Of a stretch of 48,607 bases of DNA, positions 31,182 through 42,800 are shown in pieces; position 1 is the stretch's first letter, and the number at the start of each line of letters is the position of its first letter. Position numbers and translations under genes: made by a program. The notes under the pieces were generated by a model. It saw only the letters and a program-made list of their open reading frames with translations, had not been told where the DNA came from and made no database searches. Source of the stretch: Chromera velia (taxonomy: Eukaryota > Sar > Chromeraceae); assembly GCA_018398765.1 (NCBI GenBank), contig JAHBMJ010005686.1, positions 1 through 48,607 of the forward strand, written 5' to 3'.

Positions 31182-34100
31182 TGCGGCTGAGTGAGTGTGA
31201 GCGTGAGTGTGTGGATGTCCATGCCTACGTGCAAGGTTTCGTGTAAAAGCAAAAAGATGGTGTGGTATGCGAATGCTTGTGTGCCTGCAGGGAGCTCTGG
31301 TGTAAGGCGAACCCGTCGGTGGGCAGCCCTCCCATTCTCGTTCTCTCTTACAAGAACCACGCGATTGATGAATTCCTGGTGGACCTCATCAATTCACAGC
31401 CGACTTTCTTCAGCAGATACAGAGGGAACCTCGTGAGAATCGGGCGTCAGTCAGACGAGCCCAGGCTGCAGGACTACTCCGAACATCACTACAGAAGGTC
31501 CGTTGGGCGGTATGTTTGGAAGGGGCGTGGTTCACGGTGAGTGTCCGTCTCTCTGTCACGAACAACTGTCTTTTGATTATTTTGAACCGCTTTCTTTCTG
31601 TAAGAAGAGAACATTCGATCTGCCTGTTTCCCCCAGAGTGCCTTCCTTTGCGTTCTTCTCTCCCTCCTGCTCCCCTCTTCGCCCCCTTTGGACCCGTCTT
31701 CTCCTCCATCCCCGATTTTTTTCACAAAGAACACATCCCGCCCCACCCTTCTCCCACCGCTTCCCTCTCTGCCTTCCTCCCACCCTCCCTCCCTCCTTCC
31801 CTCTGCAGGAGGAACGACTTCGTCAATGCTGCTCGTGACAAGGTGTCGGATCTCGTCAAGCAGAAAGACGCTCTGCGAGGAGTGCTCCACGAGTGTTCCG
31901 ATTTCGTTCTCCTGAAGGCGGACGTCACCTCTGAAGACCCGAAAGTGCGCCATGCTGCCGCGTGCCGTGCTACACAGGTCCGTCAGTCACTCAAAAAGGA
32001 AGTCGATCAGAGAATGCAACCAACTACAAGCAGCTTAAGATTCTTCTGGTCACAAGGCTCAAATGACCTGAGAGAGAGCAGACTTGCATGAGAGTCCGAG
32101 AGCACGGAAGAGAGTCATGGAAACGCGCGAACACAGATGAGAAAGGTGTGAGGGGTATACAGCGGCTCCATACTGTAGTGAGCTCTCAGCTCGTCTCCAA
32201 GAAACGAGACACTTTTCTTGTGTTCATCCGAGAAAACCAAAGTGCTCCTCGACTGAATACATACATGGTGAGTGTCCGACTGGGTTGCAGATGCTGGCGG
32301 CTACCGTACGTCGTGTCGATGTTCTTCGTCGTGCTGTCGACGCTCTGTGTGGGTCCTCAGGGTCCCCCCATGCAGATCAGATTCTCAGAAATCTGCTGTT
32401 TCTGCTCGTCCAGGACTTTGACAAGACGCAGGAGCAGGGGGGGCCGGATTCGCTCGGGCACAGACTGCTCCAGGACGCCCCTTTGATGCTTCAAGAAGTC
32501 GTGAAGCTGTTCTCCGACATGGAGGGCTACTTCGAGGGGTGGAACAACGGACACCAGGTCGGGGGGGGTTTGTTTTGCAGCCGTTGGCTTTGATTTGTTT
32601 GTACTGATCGTTAATCGGTGGAGATCGAACCAGAGCAGAGCAGCAGATGAGAAACAAATGAGTTGCAACCTCCCCCTTTGAGGAGCCTTATAGCGCTTTC
32701 GTCAGGTGCTGTTGTGTCATTGTCTCCCCCCCCTCTGATTCGATTCATCATTGTTGCTCCGAAAATAATTCTGCATGAAGGCCCAAGTCTGTTCGTCGGC
32801 TCGGTTTGCAGGTTGCCATGGAACTGATCTATCAATGGCTTCTGGGTGTCCAGCCGGCTCCTTTGTGCAACTTCGTTGAGCACTTTTCTGGAAAGGTCTG
32901 CAGGCAGAGGGGGTATGCACACGATGCTCTCCTTTGCGACGAGCACAGATGCAGGAAGATTGAGGGTGGCGGGGACCAGATGGAAAGATGCGCGAATCCT
33001 GTGATCCCTGGAAAGCCGGGGTGTCCTCTCCACTCCTGCGCCGCCAGGGACTGTCAGCGTCCGTGCATCGGAGGTGTTCAGAAGCTCTGTAAATTCCATT
33101 CGTGCTTCAAGTGCCTTGAGCTTTCACCCAACTCCCCATCACACATAGCTCAGTATGAGCCTCCTGACAACACTTGCGAGCACCACCCTCTCTGTCTGAC
33201 CCCTGGGTGTTGCAATGTGTGCGATGACGGTATGGATTACTGCAAGCAGCACATCCGCGTCCTGTGTCAATTCAAGGAGGAAAGGAGGGGAGGTCGACGC
33301 AGACGGTGTGAACAGCCGGCCATCTCGATTGAGATGCCGTTTTGTGAGTTCCACTGGGCGGTGGAGGAATCTGTGAGGGCCCAGGGCCTCGGACTGCTTC
33401 CTCCGGAGGGCAGTCAAGAGGAAGAGAATGCCGAGGGCGGTGATGGGTTCGGGACGGTGACGACGTTGAAGTGTCAAGGGAGAAACCGGAAAGGGAAACC
33501 GTGTGGGGCGGCCCCGATGGCAGGAAAGCAGTACTGCAGCATCCACGCACCCCCAGCTCAACCCTTCAGAACCGATGCGGGGGAGCAAAAGGAGGCAGTG
33601 CCTGAGTCTCGGGCATCCGCAACGGCCAAGTCCGGTAAGTTTGCGAGAGGGCCTCTGAAGTCAAAATTTCGAATCAATGTCACAATCCCGTTTTCTGGGG
33701 GGGGCGATGCATCGCTCTGTATGTGCGGACAGCATGCGCCAATGCGGGAAGCAAAGGGCATTTGGGTATCACCTCTCTCTCCTTCGCTGTTTTTCCATTC
33801 CTTTCGCCTCTCTCTCTCTGTCTGTTTCTGTCTCTGTCTGTGAGTGGGCATGCTTCCGTTGAATGCCGCCGGGGGTTTTATTAATATGTATGTCATGTCA
33901 CTGCATCCTCTGTGCAGAGTCCCATGATTCCGGAGGCGGCGCTGCTGCTGCATCTCGTCCAGCCACAGCTGAAGCACAGGAAATCACCCCCAGTGCACAG
34001 GGAGAGCAGGGGGAGGACGGGGCAGACACTGCAGAGGGAGAGGCAGAAGTCGAGTTTGCTTCTGTGTGCGGAGACGATGGGGTGGCTGCGGCAGCCGCTC

Positions 34101-36128
34101 GGGGCGACTGTGCAGACGAAATTGACGAAGCAGATCACCTCGCTCACCTGAGGGACGTCTTCGAGGTGAACGACGGCGGTAGTGAGTCGAGCGAGGAGTC
34201 GGAAGAAGAGGGGTTTGCGGAAGAGGGGACAGAAGGTGGAGGGAGAGACGGGAGACTTCAAGGGGGTCCGATCGGGCGAGGAATGACGGTACATCCAGCC
34301 CCATTGACCCTGAGAGAGTGAAGCGGCTTTCCAATCCTCGAGAATGGGAATGGAAGATGTCGTTCGAAGATCGCTGGGAGGCGGGCCGTGTGTTGATGCA
34401 GGCGCAGAGGGAGCTGATCAATTCGTTGATGAGGACTCTCACCCAGATGGTGGATGTTGCCAGAGGGGAACTGAAGAGCGCTAAGGTCAGACCGCCACTC
34501 TGTCCCTCCCTCAGTATGTGAGCTTTGTGCATTCGACTGCGGTAATTTGTGGAGGACCTGTCTTCATTTACTGAGTTGTTTAGATGAACAGACAGAGAAG
34601 CTGACAGACAGAGAGAAACTCAAAACGGCGTTTGCTGAGATTGCCTGCGAGTGATGTTTCGAAAATTGTCTGTTCCCTCAAGAGCTTTAGTTCGGCGACA
34701 TGTGCGCGCACGTAAGGGAGCTCGCGTTTGTGGACGCGTCGTTCCGTGCGTGCGCGCGTTTTGCGAAGTCTACGGTTTCCGTGGATGCATGTTGGTGATT
34801 TTCAATGTCTCTGGCCTGAATGGATGTGCAGGTGCGAGCGGATGCTGTGGTGTACGAGAACAAAGCCGTCATCGGTGGTACGATCGTCGGATGCATCGCC
34901 CGACTGGAAGCAATCAGGGCCACCAATCCATTCGCAATTCTGGTAGAGGAAGCTTCGGAGGTGCTTGAGCCTCTTCTGTTTTCGTGTCTGGGAGAGAACA
35001 CGAGGAAATTCGAAATGATCGGAGACCACCTGCAACTGCAACCAGGCGTGCGGGTGGGTGCGTCTTTTTTTTCTTTTTACGAGCCTTTTTCATTTGCGAG
35101 GCGCAAATCTGGAGGCTACGTCCATCGAGACTGTTTGGCTCTCTATCTGTTCACCTTCTTCTCAACTGTCTTCAACTCCACACCCCCAGACGGGAAAACG
35201 TTCGTGCTTCCTTTTTTCTCTTGTGCACCTCACCCTCACCTCTTCTGTGTATTTTGTAGGTGTCGGATCTCGATCGAGTGTTGGTTGCTTTGAGTTTCTA
35301 GACTTGTGCGCTGATGGTTTTTGGGCATGACTTGCAGGACAAATTCGATTTTGAGAGAGTGAACAAGATCAACGTTTCCATGTTCGAGAGACTGGTCAGG
35401 GCTCCGGAAGGTTGCGAGGTGCCCACATCAGTCCTCTCGGTGCAGAGGAGAATGAGGCAGAACGTGTGTGACTTCACACGCGAGTAATACAAGGATATCG
35501 TGAGAATCGAAGATCACGAGACCGTCGCATCACGCACACTGCAAAGCCCCGTGGTCTCCCTCTGGTCCGCCCGTGGACGTGAGGTGCCGGGACTTCTTTC
35601 GCACATCTACCTGTGGACCCACAGAGGTCGGTTGGCCCCCGTGCTCTCCTCTTTCTTTTGTGTCTGTCGTTCTGAGTCTTTCCCTCACGCTTTCTCTTTC
35701 TCCCCTCCCCTCGTGCCCCCCTCACATCTTCCACGCTGATGATTGTTTCTGCGTCTTTCTCTCTCTCTCTCTCTCNNNNNNNNNNNNNNNNNNNNNNNNN
35801 NNNNNNNNNNNNNNNNNNNNNNNNNNNNNNNNNNNNNNNNNNNNNNNNNNNNNNNNNNNNNNNNNNNNNNNNNNNNNNNNNNNNNNNNNNNNNNNNNNNN
35901 NNNNNNNNNNNNNNNNNNNNNNNNNNNNNNNNNNNNNNNNNNNNNNNNNNNNNNNNNNNNNNNNNNNNNNNNNNNNNNNNNNNNNNNNNNNNNNNNNNNN
36001 NNNNNNNNNNNNNNNNNNNNNNNNNNNNNNNNNNNNNNNNNNNNNNNNNNNNNNNNNNNNNNNNNNNNNNNNNNNNNNNNNNNNNNNNNNNNNNNNNNNN
36101 NNNNNNNTCTCTCCCCCCCCCCCCCTCT

Positions 36129-36190
<62 letters not shown>

Positions 36191-37639
36191 CTCTTTCTCT
36201 TTCTCTTTTTCTTTCTCTCCCTCCCTCCCTCCCTCCCTCCCTCCCTCTCTCTCTCTCTCTCTCTGCCTTGCCGGTATTTCATTCTTTTCTTCTTGAAGGC
36301 CTCTTCTAGCATTCTCTTTCGGGCATCTGCCGGTGTTGTCGTCTGCATGATGTGCGCACACTTGCGGATTTGTCGTCAGCCGGTGAGGATTGTTGATGCG
36401 TACCTGACAGGAGTTCTTTTCTCTTCTCCACCTACTCTTCATAGCAGTTTGCCGGCCATGGGCGAAGGACTCTAAGGCAAGATTCAACAACCCGGCAGGC
36501 GTAGTGCCACGAAGGTGTGCGGTTTCCTGTGTCTTCCTTCCTTCGTGCGATGAATTTGTGGACCTGTTGCCCAGACAGCGTTTCACTCCCCTCTTTTTGC
36601 TGTGCAGGCACGAAGTCGAAATCTCGTGTGGGGGTCTCCTGGATGAATGTGGAGGAGGCAGAGAGAACAGCGCAACTCGCAGCTTATCTCGTCAGCTGTG
36701 GAGTCGAGCGGCCGTCGATCGCGATCCTCACTCCTTATAAGGTGCATGGGCCAAGGGACTTGCATGGGAAAGAGGAAGGACACGCTGAAATGACTTTCTG
36801 CCAGTTTTTTCCCCTGCTGGCGAACTCTACACCTTGTGAGGCGGGCTACAGAATGAGAATGACCCTTGCTTGTGTCGTTTGGAACTCGCCGATTGCTTGA
36901 ATGGGGGGGGGGCTTCTTTCTGCATTGTAATCAGTTCAGTTTTTCTTTTTTACTTGAGAGAAGGCCAGGAAGCATCTAGTGTTTGGTTGCCTTTCAATAA
37001 AGTGGTTGTGTGCGTCTCCCCCGCGATACTTCGATTTTGTGTGTGCATCTCCCTGCACAATTCCTTCCTGTAGGGGCAACTGAGGCTGATCCGGGACGTT
37101 TTGATCAACAAACATCGAGCTGCGGCTCTCCTCCCACCACCACCACAGAGGGGGCCTCAGGGACAGGGCAGAATCCAGCTGCCCTCCATCCGTCTGTCCA
37201 CTGTCGACAGGTCTGTCCGTTTCTCGGCAATTTTTCTGGCCCTCCTTCTGTTGCCTTTGAGTGCTACAACGGAATGATAGAAAGCCACAAAATGTCTTCG
37301 TCTACTTGTGCGACAATCAGAAACGAGAAGCTGGATCAACACAGAGTCTCTTGGTCTGTTTGCCTGCCTGCCTGCCTGCCTGCCTCTCAAGATCTCCTTT
37401 TTCGCGCAGCCAATGCGGAGATTTGAGGTCATCCAACCTGATGCAAAATCGACCGGTAGACTACTTGCGCCCCTTGCCATCCTCGTCTCCTGCACGAGCA
37501 ACGAAAGAGGGTTGCATGTGAAGCCCACACACATGTGTCGGGCCATCGCTTAATTCCTTACATCAATTTGTTTTTCCCGCTTCCGGCTGTGATCCTTTCC
37601 TCCCAACCATTTGTCAAACAAGTGATGTTGAATCTCTTC

Positions 37640-37670
<31 letters not shown>

Positions 37671-39788
37671 AATGCACCTCTGCATGGATGCAGGTTCCAA
37701 GGAGACGAGGCAGACATCATTCTGATCTCCATGGTGGTCGACGCGACCTCACGCACCCCCTTTGTGAAGCTCCAGAACCGCATGATCGTTCTGCTCTCAA
37801 GAGCTCGTCTGGGAATGGTCCTCATCGGTCATGAAGACTATTTCAACGCTGTGCAGGTCTGTTCACACGTCACCAGCAATCAAGTCAATCAGTCGCGGAA
37901 TCAACAATCGCACTGCGTTCAGAAACTGAAATCGGAGTTCCGGCCTCACCTGTAAGAGAACGGTGCACGTTGGATAACAGAAAAAAAGTGACCATTCGAT
38001 TGAGATCCGTAAACAGGAAATCGAGACAGGGAGGGAAAAATTCAGAGCCTGGTGCTGCAGAGTTTGGCTGGTTCTTCTCGCATGTATGTATTGTTTACAG
38101 CCCACCTTGCATGTGCGTTGCATGCAGACGGATCACTGGAAGAAGACTGTGGAGCTTCTTGACTCTCCTGGAAAGTTCGACAGCTCGGAGAGCTTGCGAA
38201 GCTCTGTGCCCCTGTTTGAAGGAGCCCGCCGAGGATCCTCTCTTCCGATCTCCTGTCCGAAGCATCCAGAAAGCAGACGGGAGGCTGCTGGTGTGGGAGA
38301 CCTGAAGCTCGGATTTTGTCAGAAGAGATGCGAGAACACGCTCTCGTGTGGACACGACTGTGGTTTGATCTGCCACTTTCCCACAGACAAACACCAGAAG
38401 AAGTGCTCCGTACAGGTCACATCACCCTGTGCTCTCCACCCAACGGACCGAGAGTGTCACGAAATCTTCCGACACGCCCCCGGCAGTGCAGGCAAACGCG
38501 TCGAGGAAGCTGTGAACAAATTCTTCAAGTGTCCTGAGAAGGTTCGCTTCACGCTCCCTTGCAAAGACCACGAGGCTCTCCTCTCATGTTGGAATGTCAC
38601 GGAGATTCAACAGAACAGGCAACAGCCCCCGGAGTGCAAAGAGAAGGCTCTGTCACCGTTCGTCTTCCCATCCTGCCAGCACTCCCTCGAGGTCCTCTGC
38701 AAGGACAAACAAGCGTTCGAGCGTGACCACTCTCTGGCACCCAAGTGCCAGTTCACAGTCAGCTTCACCCCCACAACCTGCTCTCATGCCGTCAAGCTTC
38801 CCTGTTGGAAGAAGGCCGCCCTTCAGAACAACCCCCGATCTCACGTCTGTGAGGTGAAGGTTCGCAACTTTTCCCTTCCCAGATGCGGACACCCAGCGAA
38901 AGCACTTTCCTGCGCACAGCACCAGCAGTTGCTCAAGTGGACGGGACAGGGTTGTGCGACGCTGGGTGTGGTTGTGGAGGGAGAGCCGTACGGTCCCTCT
39001 GACCACCACTGCACAGAGAAAGTGACGCTGAAGCGGACTTGTGGACATTCAAAGGTTTGTGGGTCTGAAAGGAAACATATTCGGACTCTTTTGTCCTTTC
39101 AGATCTTTTTTTTGCAAGTGACGACACACTTTTCCAACCAGACTCAGAGATCTTTGAGCTACAGAAGAGCAAGCTCTGTCGCATGGGGTTGTACATACGT
39201 ACGGCATTTTGTATCCGTTGGAACTCTTTTTGTCTGCGGGAAGCCCGTTACTGTTTCCTTTGTTTTGCGTGCAGGAGGGAGTGGCATGTCACGAGGCGTT
39301 CCAGATGGCATCTGACGGCGTCCAATGTGACGCGTTGGTGACTGTGAAGCTTCCTCACTGCGGGCACGACGCGAATGTCCAGTGCCATCTTTCGAAGCGA
39401 CTCGAGAACGCAGGAGGGACTCGGGATATGGTCGCGTCCTTCCTTCGACGTTTGACTCGGTCGTCTGCCCCCCTGTCGGAAATCCGAGAAGACGGACTCC
39501 AGAAACTGCGAGAGAAGTATCGGGCGATTCCGGATCTGGTCGAGGTGAGTGAGTTCAAAAGAGCAAATGCAAGAGGAAAAAAATGCACAGTGTGAAGGGC
39601 TTTAAAAGGGTATCAGCAAGGGTAACCATGCAAACGCTAGGTTTTGTTTTGGCGAATGCATGCCTCAGCAACTTTGATCTCTTTCCCTCTCTCTCTCTCT
39701 CCGCGCGTGTGTGGTCTGTGAGTGTGTTTGTGTGTGCCCGCGCGCGCGCGCGCATGTGTGTGTGTGTGTGAGTGCGTGTGTGCATGTG

Positions 39789-39821
<33 letters not shown>

Positions 39822-42800
39822 TTGATTGAGCGCGCGCAGGTTCGTTGCGAACAAAAGATTCGAGTGGTCCGGGATTGCGGTCACGTGGAGGAGCTTCGTT
39901 GCTTGGAGTGCAGTGCGGGTGTGCTGCCTCCTTGCCAAGCCCTCGTCGAGAGGGCGTCCCCTCTGTGCGGACACGCCGTGAAGGTCCCCTGCCACCTTAT
40001 TGAGAGCTTTGAGTCCTTCCGTCCTTGGGAAGAGTCCGCAAGTCTCTCTCTCTCCTCAGCAGACGCCTCCTCTCTGTCTGCCGCAGCGCGCCTTTGCAGC
40101 CTGCCTGCCTCTGCCCCTCTGTTGGAAGCCGTGTTGCGCTGTAAGGAGAAGGTGCGGGTTGTCCGTGACTGCATGCACATTGAGGAGCAAGACTGTGCAA
40201 AGCTGGGCAAAGCTCTGAAGTCTGCAGTCTCGGGCAAGGCAGCGCATTCTGGTCAGACTTTGGAAGAGCTTTTGCGGCTCGGACCTTGTGCTGTTGAGGT
40301 GACCAAGCCTTTGTTACTCTGTGGACATATGCGAAGAGCGCCCTGCCACCCCCACAGGAGCGGGGATTCGTCTCTCCTCGCTTGTGAGGAGCGGGTAGAG
40401 GTCCCGTGCTGGAATGTCAGCTGTTGTGGGCAGGAGAGACTCGAGGTGGCATGCAAGGCTCGAGAAAAACCCGCGCACTGTGGCACGCGGTCCGTCTGGA
40501 AGTGCACTGGGTCCCCACCCCACTGTTTCGAGGACCGTCACTGTGAGAAGGGAGCGCCGTCAGGTTGCCACGTGTGTGACAGCGACAGGCTGAATCAGAT
40601 GATGGATGAGGCCCGTGAAGTTTCTGCTTTCCCGCAAACCTCTTTACCTGCCTGCTTGGAGGGTTTCGCCAATTCGGCAGAGGCCCTCGCAAGTAATCCG
40701 GGGTCGGAGGCAAAGACTCAGTACAAGCTCGGGGTGGTGGGGGCTTTGACAGTCCTGGGGGGTCGACGTGAGAAGCTGAAGGGCAATCCGTCGAAGCTTC
40801 CACGCCCCGACAAGGAGCTGGTTGAAGTCTTCGTTGTCCTCCAGGTAGGCCAAGGAGACATGACCCACCGAAAACGGGCGCACAGTTTCATGAAAGCAGA
40901 CTGAAGTGGCATAAAATGAATGAAGGGTAGATCTAAGCAGCGCCAAGTGTTCTGAATCAGAGAAAAGCGACACAGGCGTTGAGACGCGTCCTCGTGCTGT
41001 CTTTGACTGCGCTTCGACTCTGCATATGCGTGCAGCCGACTTTTTCTTTGTGTACTTAGTGAGTAGCCAGCATGCCCACAGGAGGACAGACGACTACACG
41101 CTTCGAGTTTTGTTGTCTTGGATGTGCTGCGTGTGCCAGGTTCTGCAGAAAAGTGTTTCAGCGATCACTTTGCTTTCACTTGCTCATCTGCAGGGAAACA
41201 CCGCAAAGCGGAAAGGCTTCCATCCCGTACGTGACTTCATTCAGCACAGACAGACACAAGGTGTTCCTGTGGCGCTTCTGACTGCTGAGAATCTTCGGCG
41301 ATTGGCAGGCAGCACGGGGATGTTGACCTGCACCCTTTTGATCGGCTACGCGTGTGTGGTGAATATGCACGCGGGAATGCAGTGGGCGAAGAAACCGAAC
41401 GAAGCCCAACGACAGAAGCAGTGGCTGTTCCAGGAAGGGTTCTCCTCAACTCATTCGTCCCTCCGTGTGGGGTCTCTTGAGCTGGACGGCATCCTCTTCT
41501 GGGCCCCTTTGCCTGTGTACGCGACACATCGAGTCAGTTGGACGAAGGCAGAGCTCGAACAGGCCGCAACGGCCATGCAGGGCACAGAAAGCCCCGACAT
41601 GTTCTCCCGTCTCACGCGCGGAGTCGTGGAGCTCCAACGGCCGAAGCAGCTGCAGAAAGGAAAGAGCCCTCGACCACCAGAAGAAGAGTCAAGTGCGCAT
41701 GCCGTGCCTGCAGAAACGGCAGAGGAGTCGAACAGAGACACCTCTGCAGAGTTCATCTGTGATGAGAGTCTGTGCGGCTCTCCTTTGGAGGGACTGACTT
41801 TTTCGACAAAGTGGGGACTCCACGAAGACCGTCTTGATTTCCTCGGTGCTCTTGACGACAAAACGGAAAAGCGAGCAGCCAAGGTGGGCATCTAGGAGAG
41901 CGTAAAAGGATCGAAGGACGTGTGACTGGGTTTCAAGTTTATCTGCCTTTCATTCTTCTCTCTCAATTTTTTGTGCGTTTGCCTCCACGCTCTGTCTAGC
42001 TACCTCTTATTTGGCCTGCATGTGTTTGCTCGATCTGGAACTTATCTTCTACCCAGAGCTTTATGGAAATGAGATTGCGTACTGCGAATGTGCATACATC
42101 TGCGGGCATCTTTTTTTTTCTGAAAGTGTCTCACTCACACTTTGTGGGCGTTCAGGTTCTGAAAGTCCTCCAGAAAGAGTCCCCTCCTTTCACCGGGAAG
42201 CGCTGGGCAGAGGGTCTCTTGGAGAAGTCCGAGCGGCCCTTCTTGAGGCTGCTGCTCTCATTGGAGCTCCTCGAACTTGGACACCCCGAGGAGGGAGGAA
42301 CGGAACTCGACAACTACCTTCAGAACGCCGCCCGAGAAGGGGAGTCGGAGTCCAACACAGGGTCCGGGCGTGTTCACCCCCTGGCCCTTCTTGCCGTCGC
42401 CAGGCGGGCCTCTGCCAGTGACGAGGACCAGGCTGGTGCCGTGGCCTCGCGCTGTCTTTGTGTCTTTTTCGAGAGATTCAGAGACGCGGGTGAGATACTG
42501 CTGACTGAAGAAGAGAAAGAGATCGCGATTTCTGCAACAAAGAAGCAGCAGGCTGCTGACGGAGAGGAAGATGAGGAGAGCCTGGATGAGGGTGGGGCGG
42601 CGTTGGGAGGTGCCCGAGGTTTGTGGGAGCAGCTGAAAAAGGAGGAACCTGCAGGGACTTGCGACTCGGAGGCGATGGAGAAACTCCTCAACCTGACTGG
42701 ACTGAAAAAGGTCGGTGTGGAAGACCTCTTTATTTTGAGAATGCCCTTTCATTAAAGTGGCATTGAGATAAGTTTCCACACGTACGTTGAAAAGCCATGC

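Larger units (their letters stand above)
30630..37856 (+). other. Giant protein: SF1 (UPF1/ZNFX1-type) helicase core
   Basis: Motifs in order: Walker A QGPPGTGKS (about 30650), Ia region PILVLSYKNHAIDEF (31330-31375), motif II LVEEASEVLEP (34940-34973, the EEA variant typical of this branch), motif III GDHLQLQP (35020-35045), QRRMR (35443-35457), motif IV-like SIAILTPYK (36715-36741), LSTVDR/FQGDEAD (37195-37715) and motif VI LSRAR (37796-37810). All the ATP-binding residues one would expect are present. The core is spread over eleven exons and holds a roughly 600-codon insertion between Ia and II. Confidence 0.9.
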
